Below, piece by piece: positions 35,402-47,790 of a DNA stretch of 64,000 nt (its first letter is position 1; each line of letters begins with the position of its first letter). The notes beneath the pieces were generated by a model. It was not told the DNA's origin. It was given only the letters and a program-made list of their open reading frames with translations, and did not search any database. Origin of the DNA: Elmis aenea (taxonomy: Eukaryota; Arthropoda; Insecta; Coleoptera; Elmidae); assembly GCA_947652605.1 (NCBI GenBank), contig OX393577.1, positions 7,502,868-7,566,867 on the forward strand. The letters are read 5' to 3'. The position numbers and the translations under genes were made by a program.

Positions 35402-36718
35402 CAGGGACTGTGAACGAAACTAAACGTAAAAACTTTAAACGAAATTAGTTGTAATTTTTGTAAGAACGAAAACAAAAACTAAATTATTATTTTTCCTTCA
35501 AGAACGAAAACGAATTAAATAATTCCTGAACCGGTTTTATCACTATTTAATTTTTATTCAATTAATACAAACGCGAATTTACCGTCTATGCTGGGAAGAC
35601 TCTCCCAAACGGTAGTAAAATATTTCTCACTTGAAATAAGTGAGCTCCACTTTTCTCCATATACATATTATATGTATTAACAAATTTATTGCTAATTCTT
35701 ACAATTTCGTGTAACACAAGTAACGGTACAGATATTCTCTCTTTCTAATTTGTTGATTGGATCATCAATAAATAATATGCACTTGATTGGACAACCAAAG
35801 GGCGCGTAATAACCAGGTCATTTTTAACAGTTTAAAAATATGACATTTGACGTTGATGATCTATGGTTTGACAAACTAATAGTTGTGTTTTTGCACCTGA
35901 TGGGTATACCAGGGCCTTTCAGAGTAAATGCGAGTGAGGCCCCCTAAAAACTATGTGGGAAAAATATAAAATGTTAATGGTCGTTCGATGATATATGTTA
36001 TAAAATTGTTATTTCAACTACAAAAATAATATGTATTTTTTTCTAACAGATAAAGTTAGAAATTGAGGTCCCTAAAACTGTAAGGCCCAAGGACTTGCCC
36101 CTCTTGCCCCCCCCCATCTGATAAGGCCTGGTTATACTAAATAAATGCACTTAATTTATTTGGTTGTATGATAAACGTGTTTAACAATTCGGTAAAAATA
36201 TAGCGATTCGCTAGTCTAAATTATGCCGTCCAAAATGATTGAAACCGAACACAATACCGTTTACAATTTAGCGGGGAGCCAACGATTGCTAAAAAACGAA
36301 AATAAAATGTAAATGGGACCTCAAAATTCATCACAAACATTTTTATGTCTCACATTTATTACAAAAAGTCCAAAATTATCACGTCAAATTTGTTTTCATT
36401 TAAAGGCGAACTATGCTAATTTACATATTAATACATACGACGTATTTATAACCTTCATATTCGAATAATTAGGGTTTAATTGTAGTAATGGGGTTGCCAA
36501 CACTGTCCTATTGACATTTGGCGATCGTTCTTTAGAAAAGTTCTCTGCTCTAAATTTTGTTACTGTGACTAAGAAAAAATAAATTCTCGACTTGAAGAAA
36601 AAAAAAGTTAAAACCGGTTTTAACAGTTATTAAATTTCTGTTCACGAAGACTAAAACAAAATTTTATGGCTGGGAACGTAAAGAACGAAAACGAAATCTT
36701 TTTCGTTTTTAATCCCTA
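35402..36718. mobile_element. hAT-type non-autonomous element, 1317 bp
   Basis: The left end CAGGGACTGTGAACGAAACT and right end GTTTTTAATCCCTA are imperfect inverted repeats. Flanks GTTAAAAC (35394-35401) and ATTAAAAA (36719-36726) agree at six of eight positions. Subterminal DNA holds GAACGAAAACGAA motifs in opposed orientation at both ends and AACCGGTTTTA at 35528 and 36611. No transposase was recognised. A further pair, ATACCAGGGCCTTTCAG at 35907 and CTGATAAGGCCTGGTTAT at 36118, may mark a smaller insertion inside. Confidence 0.7.
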
Positions 36719-38639
36719 ATTAAAAAAGAATCTTTAACTCAAATTGACCTACCTTTCATGAAAAAATTCAGGCTACATATCAGGAGGCAACGCTATTTCC
36801 AAAAGTACACACGAATATGTTAGGAAAGTCACACAAAACGGGTTCAATGTACCAAAAACAATTAAAATTGTTATATTTTCTCAAAATATCCTCAACTGTC
36901 CAAAATATTATTGAAAATTTAATGTAATTTCACTGCTCTGAGTGTATTGTTATCCTCAACCTGCGATCAGGATCGCTAGCTTCCTCAAGAGCCTCACATA
37001 CGAGTCGATTTTTCAAATTTACATGAAATGACTTATTCCCATATACGGAACACCACTTTTGCAAACACTTCCTCCCGATAATTCAACACTGCAAATAATT
37101 TTCACTATAACATTATAATTTTTCCGCCAGAATAACCTTAATTACGAGTAAATCAGCTTGATTTGATTATAAGGACGCGTACACTTTTTTCACGGATAAG
37201 AAAGCAATGCTCACGCATGCGTTACTGAGAAACATTATCAAATATTCCAAAAAGTTGTTCACTGACAAGCTTTTTGGCCATAGCGTAACATTTACTTCAA
37301 CAAAACAGATGTTACATTTCAGCAAAAAATTAAGTTACCATAGAAACCGCTTATATACGAGTGTACTTATCTCTTGTACGTATTGGTTACAATTTTGTAA
37401 CACCAATTATTTTTAAAATTTGCTTGCGTACATTTGAAAAGCATATTAAGTCAAAAAAAAACATTGCTAAACACGAATGACATATATTAACATCGATTTT
37501 CTACAATTTTAAACTCATTAATCTAGCTTTTTGTTGAGATATGTGTATATGCCAAGGTGAATCAATCACAAGTAAATAACGTTAAGTTATGCTTTATTAT
37601 AGAATAGTTGTAGATAATAAAACTCGATAAATTTAAACAGGTGTGTCTCTGCCATTTACTTATCTACGTTTTATTTCTATACTTGTTTGACACATTCTTC
37701 AACTGCAATCAATTTAATGAGTTATAAATAATACTTAATTAAAAAACGCTGATATTCAAATTACCGTATATAATAATTTATTAAATGTAATTTTATATTT
37801 GGTGCATAGATAAATGTACCTGAAGGATTTATTAATTGGGATTTATTGTTTTTAAGGTTTATTTCAAATTAATATTTTGATACTGGACTAGTCAGTTATC
37901 AAAATCAATTTAAATTTCGAAAAAATGAAAACGTTAAAAATAAGAAATTTATATTTATCAAACTAACTTACCTTAGTATTATACCGATATTTTGTTTTCT
38001 CCAAACCAGTTATTTTCTGTTTGTTACTATTTCATGACATTTTTGATGATTTTATGGGCCTCCTGAAAACAAAGTGTCTGTTAAAAAAAAGTTTTGCGAA
38101 TTACACTTAATTTTATTTTAATTAAGTTAACAATCACAGCTATATTACGCCGAATTAGTGAATTTGCTCAGTTCGTGATATAGGCAATTTTTTGCCTAAT
38201 AGACACAAGGTTTGCCCAGTTAGTGAAATAAGCAATACTACTAAAAAAAAGCTTTGATTAAGGTTATCCTGATTCTCTATTAGTGACCAGGTGAATGAGG
38301 GTCAGGTAAAAGGTTGGTAAAAGTTTTTTTATGCCTTACCACCTTACCTATGTCGAGAATAAGGCAAGTGCTGATTTCACGTACAAGGCATAGTATTATT
38401 TATCTTACAAACTCGGAAAACGTTCTGCCTAGTTCACGGATTCGGCAAAAAACCTGTGTATGTCAAAAAATACACACAAAAATTCGAAACTTGTCGAATA
38501 AAAATATTGCGAGAGATTTTGAGGAGATTAAAGATGAAGGAAGATGGAGACCAAGAACTGGTAATGAAAATTATCTTCCTCTTCTACTTCTTAACATGAC
38601 TATCCGTTACCGGATGTTGGCTTGGCTATTCACAACGCG
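36719..38639. other. Intergenic, nothing recognised
   Basis: AT-rich DNA. Frames at 37207-37416 and 38314-38646 have no known motif. No paired element ends were seen. Confidence 0.4.
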
Positions 38640-38990
38640 ATTTTAATTTTGTTAGCAGCATTACGGGATAATTCCGTGGTTGTAGTGTTGTACCAAGTTC
38701 CAGATTCTTCAACCACGAGATTTTTCTCCGTCCCGGACCCTCCTGCCATCTACCTTTCCCTAAAATGTCAGTTGCAACAGTCCGTACTTTTCTGGATGTC
38801 TCATTATGTGACCCAAGTACTCCAGCTTTCTCCTTTTACAGTATTCACAACTTCTGCTATTACTTTTAATCTCCTTAGTACCTCTTCGTTGGTGATATGG
38901 TCCTTCCAATGGATTCTAAATATTTGTCTGTGTCTACATCTCGTAAGCTTTTTTTCGGTGTTTCCTGCGTTTATGTCCAAGATATAAATT
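38640..38990 (-). pseudogene. Non-LTR RT C-terminal relic, minus strand
   Basis: On the minus strand from about 38985 the reading is RHRQIFRIHWKDHITNEEVL then RRLKVIAEVVNTVKGES. After a frame change come LGHIMRHPEKYGLLQL and, in another frame, GPGRRKISWLKNLELG and VMLLTKLKSRCE. This matches the usual end of one group of arthropod non-LTR polyproteins: I-W-D-VTNEEVL-R, LGH-MR, and GRR--SWLKNLR before a stop. It is a third RT family, distinct from those at 1180 and 18270. Several frameshifts show it is dead. The frame at 38622-38987 on the plus strand is its shadow. Confidence 0.78.
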
Positions 38991-39338
38991 ATAAGCGCAA
39001 AAAAATTAGCAATAATGCAGCTTTTAAGATGATTGAGACTATTTGTAAAACTTCTGAGCAAAAGTTGTTTAAGTAGGCTAAGAAACGAAAAGACAAAGAT
39101 GAAGGTAAAAAAAAATTGCTAAACGCAAAAACAGAGAACCGGGAACAGACAGAGTTACAGGAGAGAAAACAAAAAGGAAATAGTAGAGGAAGCTGGAAGA
39201 GAATTATCAAAGCCATGGATTTACAAGACATTTAGAGCTAAACTCTATACAAGTGCAAAATTTTGTTCTTTCAGCTCAATTTTTTCAGTCTCTAATGTAA
39301 GATACTAAGAAAAATGTAGGAATGTTGTATTAATCTTA

Positions 39339-40030
39339 CAAGGGAGAGTCACAATAATATGTTGTCGCTAGAATCTGATCAAGGCTGTGTTTATTGCATC
39401 AAAAATAAATGAGTTATACGTACCATTGAGATTTACTTAGGAAAAATTGGGAAAAAACTGAAAAATTAAACAATAAAAGTCTTTTTAGCTATCGCGTTGG
39501 CTAGAAACCGTCAGAGATAAAATCGAAATTCTTCTATTTACCAATGCGCCCATCCTTTGCAAGTAAAACGGTGCAAAGTTTTTGAAAAAATCTTAAAACT
39601 GTTCCGGAGAAAAACGAGGCCCTTGTAAAAACGGTTTTCCCTATGTTTTAAACGCCTGTGCAAGTTGCATAGATTTAGTTATAACAGATATACCACAACT
39701 TCTCAAATCATAGCGCTTTTGCAAGGGTTTCGTTTTTGACATTTTCCTCCGGAAACGTTGAAGATTTTTTTAAAAACTTTGCACCATTTTACTTGCAAAG
39801 AATGTTCGAATTGGTAAATAGAAGAATTTCGATTGTATCTCTGACGGTTTCATGGCCAACGCGATCGCAAAAATTACCTTTAAAATTCAACTTTCCAGTT
39901 TTTCCCCTATTTTTCCAAAGGAAATGGCCAATGGTACGTATAACTCTGCAAAACATTCAGTTTTGGCGTTCCTGATGCAATAAACAGCCTTGATAAGATT
40001 CTAGCGACAACATATCGTGACTCTTCCTTG
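39339..40030. mobile_element. Foldback MITE with TTA flanks, copy 1
   Basis: The left end CAAGGGAGAGTCACAATAAT and right end CGTGACTCTTCCTTG are inverted repeats, and pairing extends inward: TTGTCGCTAGAAT at 39363 against ATTCTAGCGACAA at 39998, and GACGGTTTCATGGCCAACGC at 39843 against the inverse at 39494. TTA borders both ends, which suggests a PIF/Harbinger-type 3-bp duplication rather than TA. The frame at 39736-39975 is in the arm. Copy 2 is at 43115-43802. Confidence 0.82.
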
Positions 40031-40064
40031 TTAGAATAATGTATTGAATGTTGTATTAATCTTA

Positions 40065-41499
40065 GTTAATTCCGATACTAAATTTCAAGATTATGAATTT
40101 GCTTTTGTATACGTGTGACAGCAAGTTTGCTAAATTTAAGTGGTTTCAAATTTCTTTTTGAATTCTGGAGGTTTTAGTAATAGAAACACGATTAAGTAAC
40201 AGCACTGATAACTAAAACGGTTTAAATGAATGAGCACCTGTACCTTAAAATCCAGTAGGCGTAATGTAGCTGTGGCATGTTTACGACAAATATTTCTTAT
40301 TTTAGTATTTAATATGTCGAAATATACATTTTTAACACGACATAAAGAACATACAAAAGCTTCACGAGTGTAAGCTATTCTAAGACTGGTAGCAGCGCCG
40401 TAATCCGCTAACAATGGCTTCATATCTACACGAATTCCCATATATTCTCATGAATGGAGGCCAGACGGACGCACGATTTAGTATAATTTTATGCTGGGGC
40501 TACCTGGTGGTCCAGTGACGGATGGGGCCGGTAGCGCTCGTTACGTCTCGCCCATTCAAGGATTATCATTCCTTTGATATCACATCTAAGCCACCTCCGC
40601 TGCTGTGAAGATGTAGATGTGCTTGGGTGCGACCCGGCCTTGCTACACAGGTATAATGAATGTGGTCATCGGCCCTAACTTTGCACCTTCTCTGTATAAA
40701 GATGCTATCTTCACATTACTACGATACAACGATACCCTTATATATTCGATTAACAGTTGTTTAACTGTACCAACCAACCAGCTATGGCAACCACACCAAT
40801 GTTATTATTTATAAATATGAAGACCATGCAAGTGGGACACCGGATAAAACAGGAAATTAATCTTACAACTGTTAATGTTAACAAATAAGGCTTGTAACAA
40901 TTACGCTGATTTATTGCGTTACTGTGCCCTATTTACTTTTATTTATTATTTTAATCTCTCATAATAACTCATAAATGTTACCTATGTAACTATTAGTAGT
41001 CAAAGCTAAGCTACAATAAATATAACGCCATAAACTTAAAAAAAATCTAGGGCAATATTTTATAAATAATTCAAGAAATTTTGCGGAGAATGTCAATGTT
41101 AATTAGATTAACAACAATTTTAATTTAATTTATAGACAAGTATAATGACCCAAAGGAATTGTTACGCAATAGCTTTGTTTTGTTGTCACGAAAACGTGTT
41201 GCTTGGTAATAGTCCGACAAGACAAAAATTATCAAAATTCATCAATGCAAGAGGGTTATTTGGCGAATAATGTCACTGTTGAAGGAAACTATAAAATTAT
41301 AATGTCAAACTGACAACCCTGAATTAAATACCAAAGACCTACTAAAATAATAAGTTATAGATTCATTGTTTTAGAAAAACTAATTACCTAACAATGCTTG
41401 ATTATGAATCGTAAAGGGCAAGCATACGATAACGGTAGCAATATGAAGGGAAAATACATATGAAGGCGTACAATCTCTAGACTAGAATATTTAGTTTTA
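40065..41499. other. Intergenic, nothing recognised
   Basis: No supported gene or repeat. A slightly GC-richer patch lies at 40490-40680. Confidence 0.4.
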
Positions 41500-41526
41500 T
41501 TCTTCAGGCTTTCGCGGCTATCGTCC

Positions 41527-41850
41527 ATGTTACAATCTTCGTTCCCGGGTTTGGAACCGCGTCTTCTTGATTTGTGTGACTTTTCGACTATCCTATGTTG
41601 GTCTTTATCAAACGACAGTGTTATTGTACAAATAAATGAAAGATTTAAAAATGTACCCAGTATAATTACTGATTTTAAATTAATCACTAATATACAACTA
41701 TTAGAAAAAAAATGAAACAGAAAACTGTTTAAAAAATGATGTAAAACTTTATGGTAAAGATGTAAATGAAGACCTAATCCAGGAAATTGATTTGTTGTAA
41801 GAATTGATTGGACCAAAAAGATGTAAATAATTCTACAATTACGGCATACT
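41527..41850 (+). pseudogene. Possible hAT (ZMYM1/DUF4371-like) transposase fragment
   Basis: A plus-strand frame at 41527-41715 reads NDSVIVQINERFKNVPSIIT and DFKLITNIQLL. After a stop and frame change comes NDVKLYGKDVNEDLIQEIDL. The order, an N-ERF helix then YG-D--EDLI-E, resembles the middle of zinc-finger MYM-type-1-like hAT transposases found in many insects. No catalytic residues or C-terminal dimerisation domain are visible. A 158-codon minus frame covers the same bases but has no recognised motif. The assignment rests on short similarity only. Confidence 0.35.
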
Positions 41851-41864
41851 AAAATTGGCGTCAC

Positions 41865-43114
41865 GTTGACAAAAGATCATTGTGTATGATGGTAATTATT
41901 TCGATGAATAATATTACTGTATTACTTATTGGTTTCTAATAAATTTTTATATTTTACCATCAAAAACCGCACGAACTTTATTGGTTACGTGATATATAAA
42001 CTTATTTTAACAAAATGCAAAGCAAACCGTTTTGCAAATAAAAAGTATTCTATAAACACGTTTTGTAACGACTTAAAAGGCGGAAGGAAACCAACACAAC
42101 GTGGTTTTATAAGTCAATTTTACTTTGCATAGGGGAGCCTATTATAACGCTTTTATATTAATTTTTATTATAATAGGCATAATCATACTTTTTACGTACC
42201 AACAGCATTTAGTTAACAATTACCATTACCACTATAACATGATACAATTACAATATCACTTTTAATAATGACATGCTGGTTTCAGTTAGTACTAAAACAT
42301 CTGGGTAATTTAACAAAGGTGCAATGTACTATATAATTGATATATTGGATCGCTTAAGTAATCCTTGAATTGTTGCTAACATTTAGTTATTTATTTTTTT
42401 TATGACAAAGACAACACAAAACTAAGCTTAATATAAGCATTACCAGTACAAACAAGAGTTGTTTAAAATTTAATTGGCCTGATACACAATTTGGATATTG
42501 TATTTTTTATATTTTACGTTTATTGTTTTAAAATAGAACAAATTTATGATAAAAGCGTTTAGTGATATAAAACATGTTTTACTGTAAAAGACCGAACACT
42601 GGAAAATCTTAAGTTTAATCGGTAAACCGTTTACTCTAGCGAAATAACTTAAAAAATTGGGAAATCTAAGATAAAGAGTGACAAAATAGAATAAAAAGGG
42701 TCAAAATAAAACAGTTGTCAGTTATTGTTTTTTCTATGGCAACGTTGATTTTTGAAAACAGACGTAAAATATTGTATCATTGTAAAGAAAAATAAATAAT
42801 GTTTATATCTAAGTCATCACCTACTACGACTGCCATTTAAAAAAAAAGTTGTTTTATTAAATATGGTCGCATGGTAATTCATAAATCAAAATTTGACTAT
42901 CACCATTTTACAGCAAAAAAAATCTAGCAAAACCTTTTCCTTTGGCGTTTTTGTGTATTCGCAACCATAGACGAGATTTTTGAGTTTTGATCGAGTTCGG
43001 CATTCGTAATATCACGCAAGCTATAGAAACAAAACAAGATCGTGTTTAAAATACTCTCCTAAATAGCCAACTTTTGACCCATTTAACAAACCTTGTGTTT
43101 TCATTATTTACTTA
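41865..43114. other. Intergenic; one local hairpin
   Basis: GAGCCTATTATAA (42126) and TTATAATAGGCAT (42168) can pair as a hairpin. Otherwise this is AT-rich DNA with nothing recognised. Confidence 0.4.
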
Positions 43115-43802
43115 CAAGGGAGGGTCACGATACTTTGTCGCTAGAATTTGATTAATTATTGCATCAACGACATCAGAACTAAATGTTTTCCAGAGTTATA
43201 CGTGCCACTGGCCATTTTCTTTGGAAAAATAGAGGAAAAACAGAAAAATTGGTATAAAAAGGTCATTTTTGCGATCGCGTTGGCCATGAAACCGTCAGAG
43301 ATAAAATCGAAATTCTTCTATTTACCGATTCGCGCATCCTTTGAAAGTAAAATGAGGCAAAGTTTTTGAAAAAATCTTGAACGGTTCCGATGAAAAACGT
43401 CAAAAATGAAACCCCTGCATAAGCGCTATGATTGGAGAAGTTGTATAACTAAATCTATGCGACTTGCATAGGCGTTTAACATAGGGAAAACTGTTTTTAG
43501 GGAGCTCTCGTTTTTTGCGTTCATCTCCGGAACCGTTTAAGATTTTTTCAAAAACTTTGCCTCATTTTACTTACAAAGGATGCGCGAATCGGTAAATAGA
43601 AGAATTTCGATTTTGTCTCAGACGGTTTTATGGCCAACGCAATCGCGAAAATTACTTTTATTATTCAGCTTTTCCACTATTTTTCCGAAGAAAATGGCCA
43701 GTGGCACGTATAACTCTGGAAAACATTTAGTTTTGATGTTCTTGATGCAATAAACACAGCCTTAATCAAATTCTAGCGACAACGTATCGTGACCTTCCCT
43801 GG
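43115..43802. mobile_element. Foldback MITE with TTA-type flank, copy 2
   Basis: The left end CAAGGGAGGGTCACGATACT and right end CGTATCGTGACCTTCCCTGG are inverted, with long pairing arms (GCGATCGCGTTGGCCATGAA at 43271 against the inverse near 43630). It shares GTTGTCGCTAGAATTTGAT-like arms and the centre (TAAACGCCTATGCAAGT inverse) with 39339-40030, so the two are one family. Flanks are TTA and TGA. Confidence 0.82.
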
Positions 43803-44782
43803 TGAGATAGCAAAATTGTCACATGGAAAAGTGAAACACCCTGTATGTTCTCAGCAAAACGACGCTGAAAATTATTTTTATTCGGGTAGCGAAAATACTT
43901 TGGCCCGATCGTTATTATAGCAAGCATATTATAAATTTTAGTTCTATAAGCTAGCACACCCTTTGGGCTTCTATAAAAATCTACTACAGATCTTGAGCAT
44001 TAATTAATTACTAATTAACTACAGTCCATTACCTGTTACAACTCACGAGCACTCGCACCTGCGTTTGCATTGCATTCTCCTATTGTTAATAAATAAATGA
44101 TCGTATGTGCAACTTCAATAAATTACTTCAGACTGCAGTTACATTGGCTTCCGACAGTCACATCCTTTGAATTACAAGCATGTCGTTTATTATCATTCTA
44201 TTAGCCAGTACACTTACATTTATTATTGCAGATGTATGCTGAATATGATTCGATACCGTATACCGATATTCAATTAGCATATGCAGGAAGGCAAGTTCAA
44301 TTACATGTATGTAACCTGGGAAGTGCAATATAAATAATAGGAGCTTAATACAGCTGATCCGATACGAATAGTATTTTCTTGTAGCCTTAAGATAAGAATT
44401 TAATTAAGTAATTCATTTATGTGGCGTTACTAATGCGTGAATTAATAAATATAACACGTTTTAAGTACGATAACATCGATGCAAATTATAGGTCTGCGAC
44501 TGGAGACTTGTCGGGGGTTCCATTAAATGCAAAAAGTGTTTTTGATGGGATGATAATTCTTTGGATATATGTTACACTTCAATGTGTCTTTAGGCAAGTT
44601 GGAATATTTTAAGAATAATCAGTTTAAATGTTATTAGAAATACCTTATGAACTTGCAAATAAGTGCATCGTTTTTATTTTTGTTGTTGTAGAAAACATTT
44701 CCATTAAAAAACTTTTGTTATCAAACTTTAACAATATTTAACAAATAAAACATATAAAGGCAACTGGGTGTTTTTAAACATA
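43803..44782. other. Intergenic; one solo MITE end
   Basis: GTGAAACACCCTGTATGT (43831-43848) is a solo right end. The frame at 44421-44612 is unsupported. Nothing else was seen. Confidence 0.4.
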
Positions 44783-44986
44783 CAAGGTGTTCCCCCAGTT
44801 ATCGTGAACAGTTAATTGAGTAAAAATGATCTATGAATTAAAAGCAGCTATTCTATGAAAAACACTTTCAACAAAATTAATTGTTTTTGCGGTATTCATA
44901 AAAAACAAAAAATTACGTTTTCGATTTTTACTTATAACTTGCTTATTTGAAATCATACTCAAAATATTTTTCGACAGTATTGGAAC

Positions 44987-46438
44987 CAGGGATGGAATAA
45001 CGTTTTAAATCGTTACGTTATTGTATAACGTTATTTATTATTTGTTTTCGTTACGTAACGTTATAAATAACGTTAAAAAAATGAATTGTTATGTTATATA
45101 ACGTTATATAACGTTACATAAATTATGATATACAGGGTGTTTCTTAAATAATGCGAAAAAAATCGGAAGGTGATTCCTTATTGAAAATAAAGTGGGGTCT
45201 TTTATATAACAATTTTTTCTTAGACGTCTCCTTTTGGAGTTGCACCCCCCCAAAGGGGAGCGATAAAATTAGGTTTTTATTTTATTTCTCAAATTTAGAT
45301 AAATGTAGGAGAATGATATTTGGTAGATGTTTTATACTTATTAAAAGGTTTCCCATAGTATTATTTTCAATCATCTTCCACCTTCATAGGGGGCTGATAA
45401 GTGCGACCCCTGTTGGTTTTTTAACCAGAACTTGTTGGTGAGTTGAAATTTTGCAAAAATTTTTTTTTGTTAGTGTGATTTATTTAAAACCTTTTTTTTA
45501 TTCTTTAGTCTTTCTCGTAAATCTTACAGTTTTGAGTAAAAAATTAAATGAGTGAATATGATGTTTATGTTCATATTGGGTAGATGACGGGCGTTTTAGC
45601 GTTGTCGCCGCGTAAGCGTGAAAATGAATTATACCCTTCACTTCTATCCAATATCGTTTTATATTGGAATATTTGATGGTTCATGTTCATTCATATAATT
45701 TTTTACTCAAAAACTGTAGGTTTAACGAGAACAGTTAAAGAATAAAAAAAACTTCTAAATAAATCAAGTTTTTAAAGAAAATTTAAAATTGCTAGATTTC
45801 AACCCACCAAAAAGTCCTGATAAAAAAACCAACAGGGGTCGCACTTTTCAGCCGCCTGTGAAGGTGGGAGATGATTCGAAATATTACTATGGGAAACCTT
45901 TTTATAAGTATAAATTTATTAATTTATCCAAATTTGGGAAATAAAATAAAAACCCAATTTAACCGATCTCCTTTAGCGGGGTGTAACTCCGAAAGAAGAC
46001 CCTAAGGAAAAAAAATATGAAAGACCCCTCTTAATTTTCGATTAAGTATCACCTCCCGAATTTTTTCACATTATTTAAGAAACATGCTGTATAAAAACAA
46101 TTTTTATTTGTAACTCTGAAATTATTTTTGGGATCTGTAAATGTAAATTTAAAAAATAGTACCTACCTACAAAATTACGTTGAGGTTGAAATATTTTATT
46201 TTGATTTTAATTTCTAAAATACAAACAAAATATTATATCTTCAGAAAATAAAAAGATCGCCATATAAAAATTTAATTTACAGAGAATAACGATACAAAAT
46301 AACTTTAACGAAACGTTATCGGTTATTATAACGTTATATAACGTTATAAAAATATCGTTACGTTATTGTATAAAAAATTATAGTTGAATCGTTATTATAA
46401 CGTTATCGGGTATCGTTACGTTACGTTTTCCATCCCTG
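44987..46438. mobile_element. hAT-type element, copy B, carrying the same foldback passenger
   Basis: The ends CAGGGATGGAATAACG and CGTTTTCCATCCCTG are identical to copy A at 4378-5842. Identical 8-bp ATTGGAAC lies outside each end (44979-44986 and 46439-46446). The TATAACGTTATA subterminal arrays are present. The internal foldback is at 45133-46089. The different target sequence from copy A shows an independent insertion. It is 13 bp shorter, mainly through small deletions around the passenger's centre set against small insertions elsewhere. Confidence 0.93.
45133..46089. mobile_element. TA-type foldback inside hAT copy B
   Basis: CAGGGTGTTTCTTAAATAAT at the left and ATTATTTAAGAAACATGCTG at the right, with TA outside. 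It has the same arms and centre as 4537-5509, but about 30 bp of the central spacer (the CCATGGTAACCACCAAAATG part of copy A) is missing. The frame at 45151-45441 is arm sequence. Confidence 0.85.
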
Positions 46439-46945
46439 ATTGGAACACTTTATTGCGTGAATTTTAAATTTGCTATTAAATTTACCGACATTTATTTGTT
46501 TCTGAGATATAAGCCAAACTTTACTTTTTTAAAATGGCAACCATAGTTGGCTATGGGTTCAATAAAAAGAGATTTTTTTTCTCGTTTCATTGATGTATGG
46601 GTTGTTGGTTTATTTTTAAAAATAAGTTATATTAATATTATTGCATTTATTAAGTTTAATCTTAGTGGCAATTAAAAAAAACAACAAGAAATACATAAAT
46701 AATATAGCTGTAGCTAGTTAAATACAAAAAATTAAATAATTTAAGATTTTTTAAATTTTCATATTAATTTATGATTTTTTATTTACTATTACTATTGAAT
46801 CTAACTTATAACATGAGTTCAAAGTGTAGACCACTCTACATGGGCCAAACAGATTTGACATCTGCACTTTGTAGATAATAATGTTTGATGAAATATTCTT
46901 CAAACAGCCACCCTTAAAAAAAAACAATTAAATACAATTGATAAA

Positions 46946-47790
46946 TTAAGGTTTTTTTGAAAAAAATTATGTATTCGAAAAACCGGTTTTTTTAACTAAA
47001 AAACCGGTTTTTAAGCCTAGATTTAACACGTAAAAAATAAATATCTACATAAAAATCTGTACACTTCTGCTTCATTTGCAAAATCCAAAAAACATTGTTA
47101 CAAAGAAATCAAACGTATTTCCGCTGGCTTCAAGAACCGATGGATATAGCCAAGTTATCGGAAAAAATATTATCTAGAATTTACCCAAATTCTGCTATAG
47201 AATTGGAAACAAATTTCGATGAAGATGAAGATATTATTAAGGGTTTTTGGATTTGCTGTTTTTGTTAAAGGTTCCTCGATAAATCTAAGAATTGATTTCT
47301 CCATCTCTTCTTTCAAGACATTGTTTTTTTCATTAAAGGCAGAATTTGCAGTATTTGAATCAACTAATAAAAGAATAAAGAATTTGGGCACACTGTTTGA
47401 AGCTTTAAAAACAGTAAGACTCTGCTCAATAGTCAGCGAACCAGTGTTTTCTGTATCTGGTAATTTTGTATCTCAAATACGAACCAGATTAAGTCATGAT
47501 TCCGTAAATGTTTTGTGTTTTTAAAATCATGTTTCTAAAGAAAAAAGCAAATTAAAAAAATGCTATTTATGGTTTGTTGGAAGTTTAGAATTTTATTTTT
47601 ATTTGTTATCTTATTATTTGGTTTTATTTAAAATTTGTTTTATATTTTATAAAATTATGAAATATAAATTATTTTATTACGTTTTAATTGTTTTTTTAAA
47701 ACTATTCGAAAACCGGTTTTAACCGGTTTTTTGGAAAAACTGGTATTCGAAAACCGGTTTTTCAAAAGTCGGTTTTTGTATAAACCCTAA
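46946..47790 (+). pseudogene. hAT transposase relic with C-terminal dimerisation domain
   Basis: A plus-strand reading shows SASFAKSKKHCYKEIKRISA-like sequence with breaks, then FKTLFFSLKAEFAVFESTNK and, near the end, LCSIVSEPVFSVSGNFVSQI with TRLSHDSVNVLCF (47425-47521). S-PVFSVAGNF---R-RLS-D-VN-L-FL is the hATC dimerisation domain at the C-terminus of hAT transposases. The N-terminal zinc finger and most of the catalytic domain are missing. Both flanks carry AACCGGTTTTT motifs (46978-47010, 47706-47765), and the right end GTTTTTGTATAAACCCTAA is a plausible hAT terminus. The left end near 46946 is decayed and the 8-bp flanks do not match well. It lies in the middle of the outer foldback. Confidence 0.72.

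Noticed and set aside
35906..36137. Independent hAT MITE inside 35402-36718
   Set aside because: The CAGGGCC/GGCCTG ends are imperfect and the flanks do not match in a fixed size, so it is only mentioned in the host element's entry.
38314..38987. Plus-strand frames as genes
   Set aside because: The right part is the shadow of a minus-strand RT relic, and the left part has no motif.
41388..41864. 158-codon minus frame as a gene
   Set aside because: It is opposite a better-supported hAT-like reading, has a hydrophobic, His-rich start and no known motif.
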